Below the pieces are notes generated by a model. It saw only the letters and a list, made by a program, of their open reading frames with translations, did not search any database and was not told where the DNA came from. Below are positions 4,953 to 5,242 of a stretch of DNA of 5,242 nt, in pieces. The stretch is from assembly GCA_023401495.1 (NCBI GenBank), contig JAEXDU010000098.1, forward strand, positions 1-5,242. Reading direction: 5' to 3'. This DNA is from Bacillota bacterium (lineage in GTDB: Bacteria > Bacillota > Clostridia > Oscillospirales > Acutalibacteraceae). Positions within the stretch are counted from its first letter, which is position 1. Each line of letters opens with the position of its first letter. The position numbers were made by a program, and so were the translations under genes.

Positions 4953-5242
4953 ATCTTCTATTGGTAAAATCGGGTTTTCTTTTTTCGATAAACGCTTTCA
5001 TTCCTTCCTTCTGATCCTCCGTTTCAAAACAGAGAGAGAATAAGGATTTCTCGTATTGGCTGCCCGTATGGACATTATTATCCACCGCGTAGTTGATCGC
5101 CGACTTGGCATACTGAAGGGCGGCCGCCGGTTTCTGGCTGATTTTTTCCGCCAGCGCGAAAGCCTCTTCCAAAACCTTTTCATCGGGAACGCATTTTGTC
5201 ACAAGGCCGATTTCATACGCCTCTTTTCCCTTCACGACTTTG
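4951..5242 (-). CDS. Enoyl-CoA hydratase/isomerase (crotonase family), C-terminal part (5' end cut by window edge)
   Basis: The last 96 residues of a crotonase-superfamily protein; its start lies beyond the right edge, and the frame is open from there. The visible part is the typical C-terminal helical region: VVKGKEAYEIGLVTKCVP matches the usual A-x-E-A-x-x-x-G-L-V-x-x-V-V-P, followed by LAEKIS-KPAAALQYAKSAIN and the hallmark ending FETEDQKEGMKAFIEKRKPDF. This ending is typical of short-chain enoyl-CoA hydratases and 3-hydroxybutyryl-CoA dehydratases, which add water to the trans-2 double bond of an enoyl-CoA. The two catalytic glutamates lie in the missing part, so hydratase versus isomerase cannot be settled. 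A GTG at 5233-5235 is internal rather than a start, because the homology continues upstream of it. The stop is 11 bases before the preferred CoA-transferase start, so both genes are probably on one transcript. Confidence 0.9.
   Translation of the reverse strand, partial: KVVKGKEAYEIGLVTKCVPDEKVLEEAFALAEKISQKPAAALQYAKSAINYAVDNNVHTGSQYEKSLFSLCFETEDQKEGMKAFIEKRKPDFTNRR

Noticed and set aside
5233..5235. GTG as a start for a small 94-residue protein at the right edge
   Set aside because: The frame stays open to the edge and the crotonase similarity begins at a mid-protein position, so this is an internal valine of a gene cut by the window.

Overview
The window is one leftward-reading gene cluster: every gene I can support lies on the minus strand, packed at operon-like distances. 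Base composition is close to balanced, Shine-Dalgarno sites are purine-rich (GGAGG, GAGGGG), and the proteins resemble those of low-to-medium GC anaerobic Firmicutes (Clostridia-like). That organism call is inference from style and gene content; no rRNA or other marker is present.

In transcription order (right to left) the cluster holds: (1) the C-terminal part of a crotonase-fold enoyl-CoA hydratase, cut by the right edge; (2) a complete family I acyl-CoA:acetate (propionate/YdiF-type) CoA-transferase; (3) a stand-alone protein resembling the enoyl-CoA hydratase half of FadN-type fusion enzymes; (4) a FadA/ACAA1-like 3-ketoacyl-CoA thiolase whose ATG overlaps the previous stop; (5) after a 69-base gap, a single-domain NifU/Nfu-like iron-sulfur scaffold protein; (6) an unrecognised 83-residue ORF overlapping the nifU-like stop by ATGA, of doubtful status; (7) the N-terminal half of a major facilitator (MFS) transporter, cut by the left edge.

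Together genes 1-4 cover most of an acyl-CoA beta-oxidation (or, run backwards, chain-elongation) module. The CoA-transferase activates or releases a carboxylic acid, the crotonases hydrate the enoyl-CoA, and the thiolase cleaves or forms the 3-ketoacyl-CoA. The 3-hydroxyacyl-CoA dehydrogenase and acyl-CoA dehydrogenase steps are not in this window and may lie outside it. The MFS protein could move the acid substrate or product, and the Nfu-like protein could serve an Fe-S enzyme of the same pathway; both roles are inferred from context only.

The points most worth a second look are the FadN-like hydratase that lacks its dehydrogenase half and has a changed active site, the Nfu gene inside a CoA-metabolism cluster, a cysteine cluster in the CoA-transferase, and the unexplained 83-codon ORF. 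I see no RNA gene, mobile element, CRISPR array, repeat family or convincing terminator.
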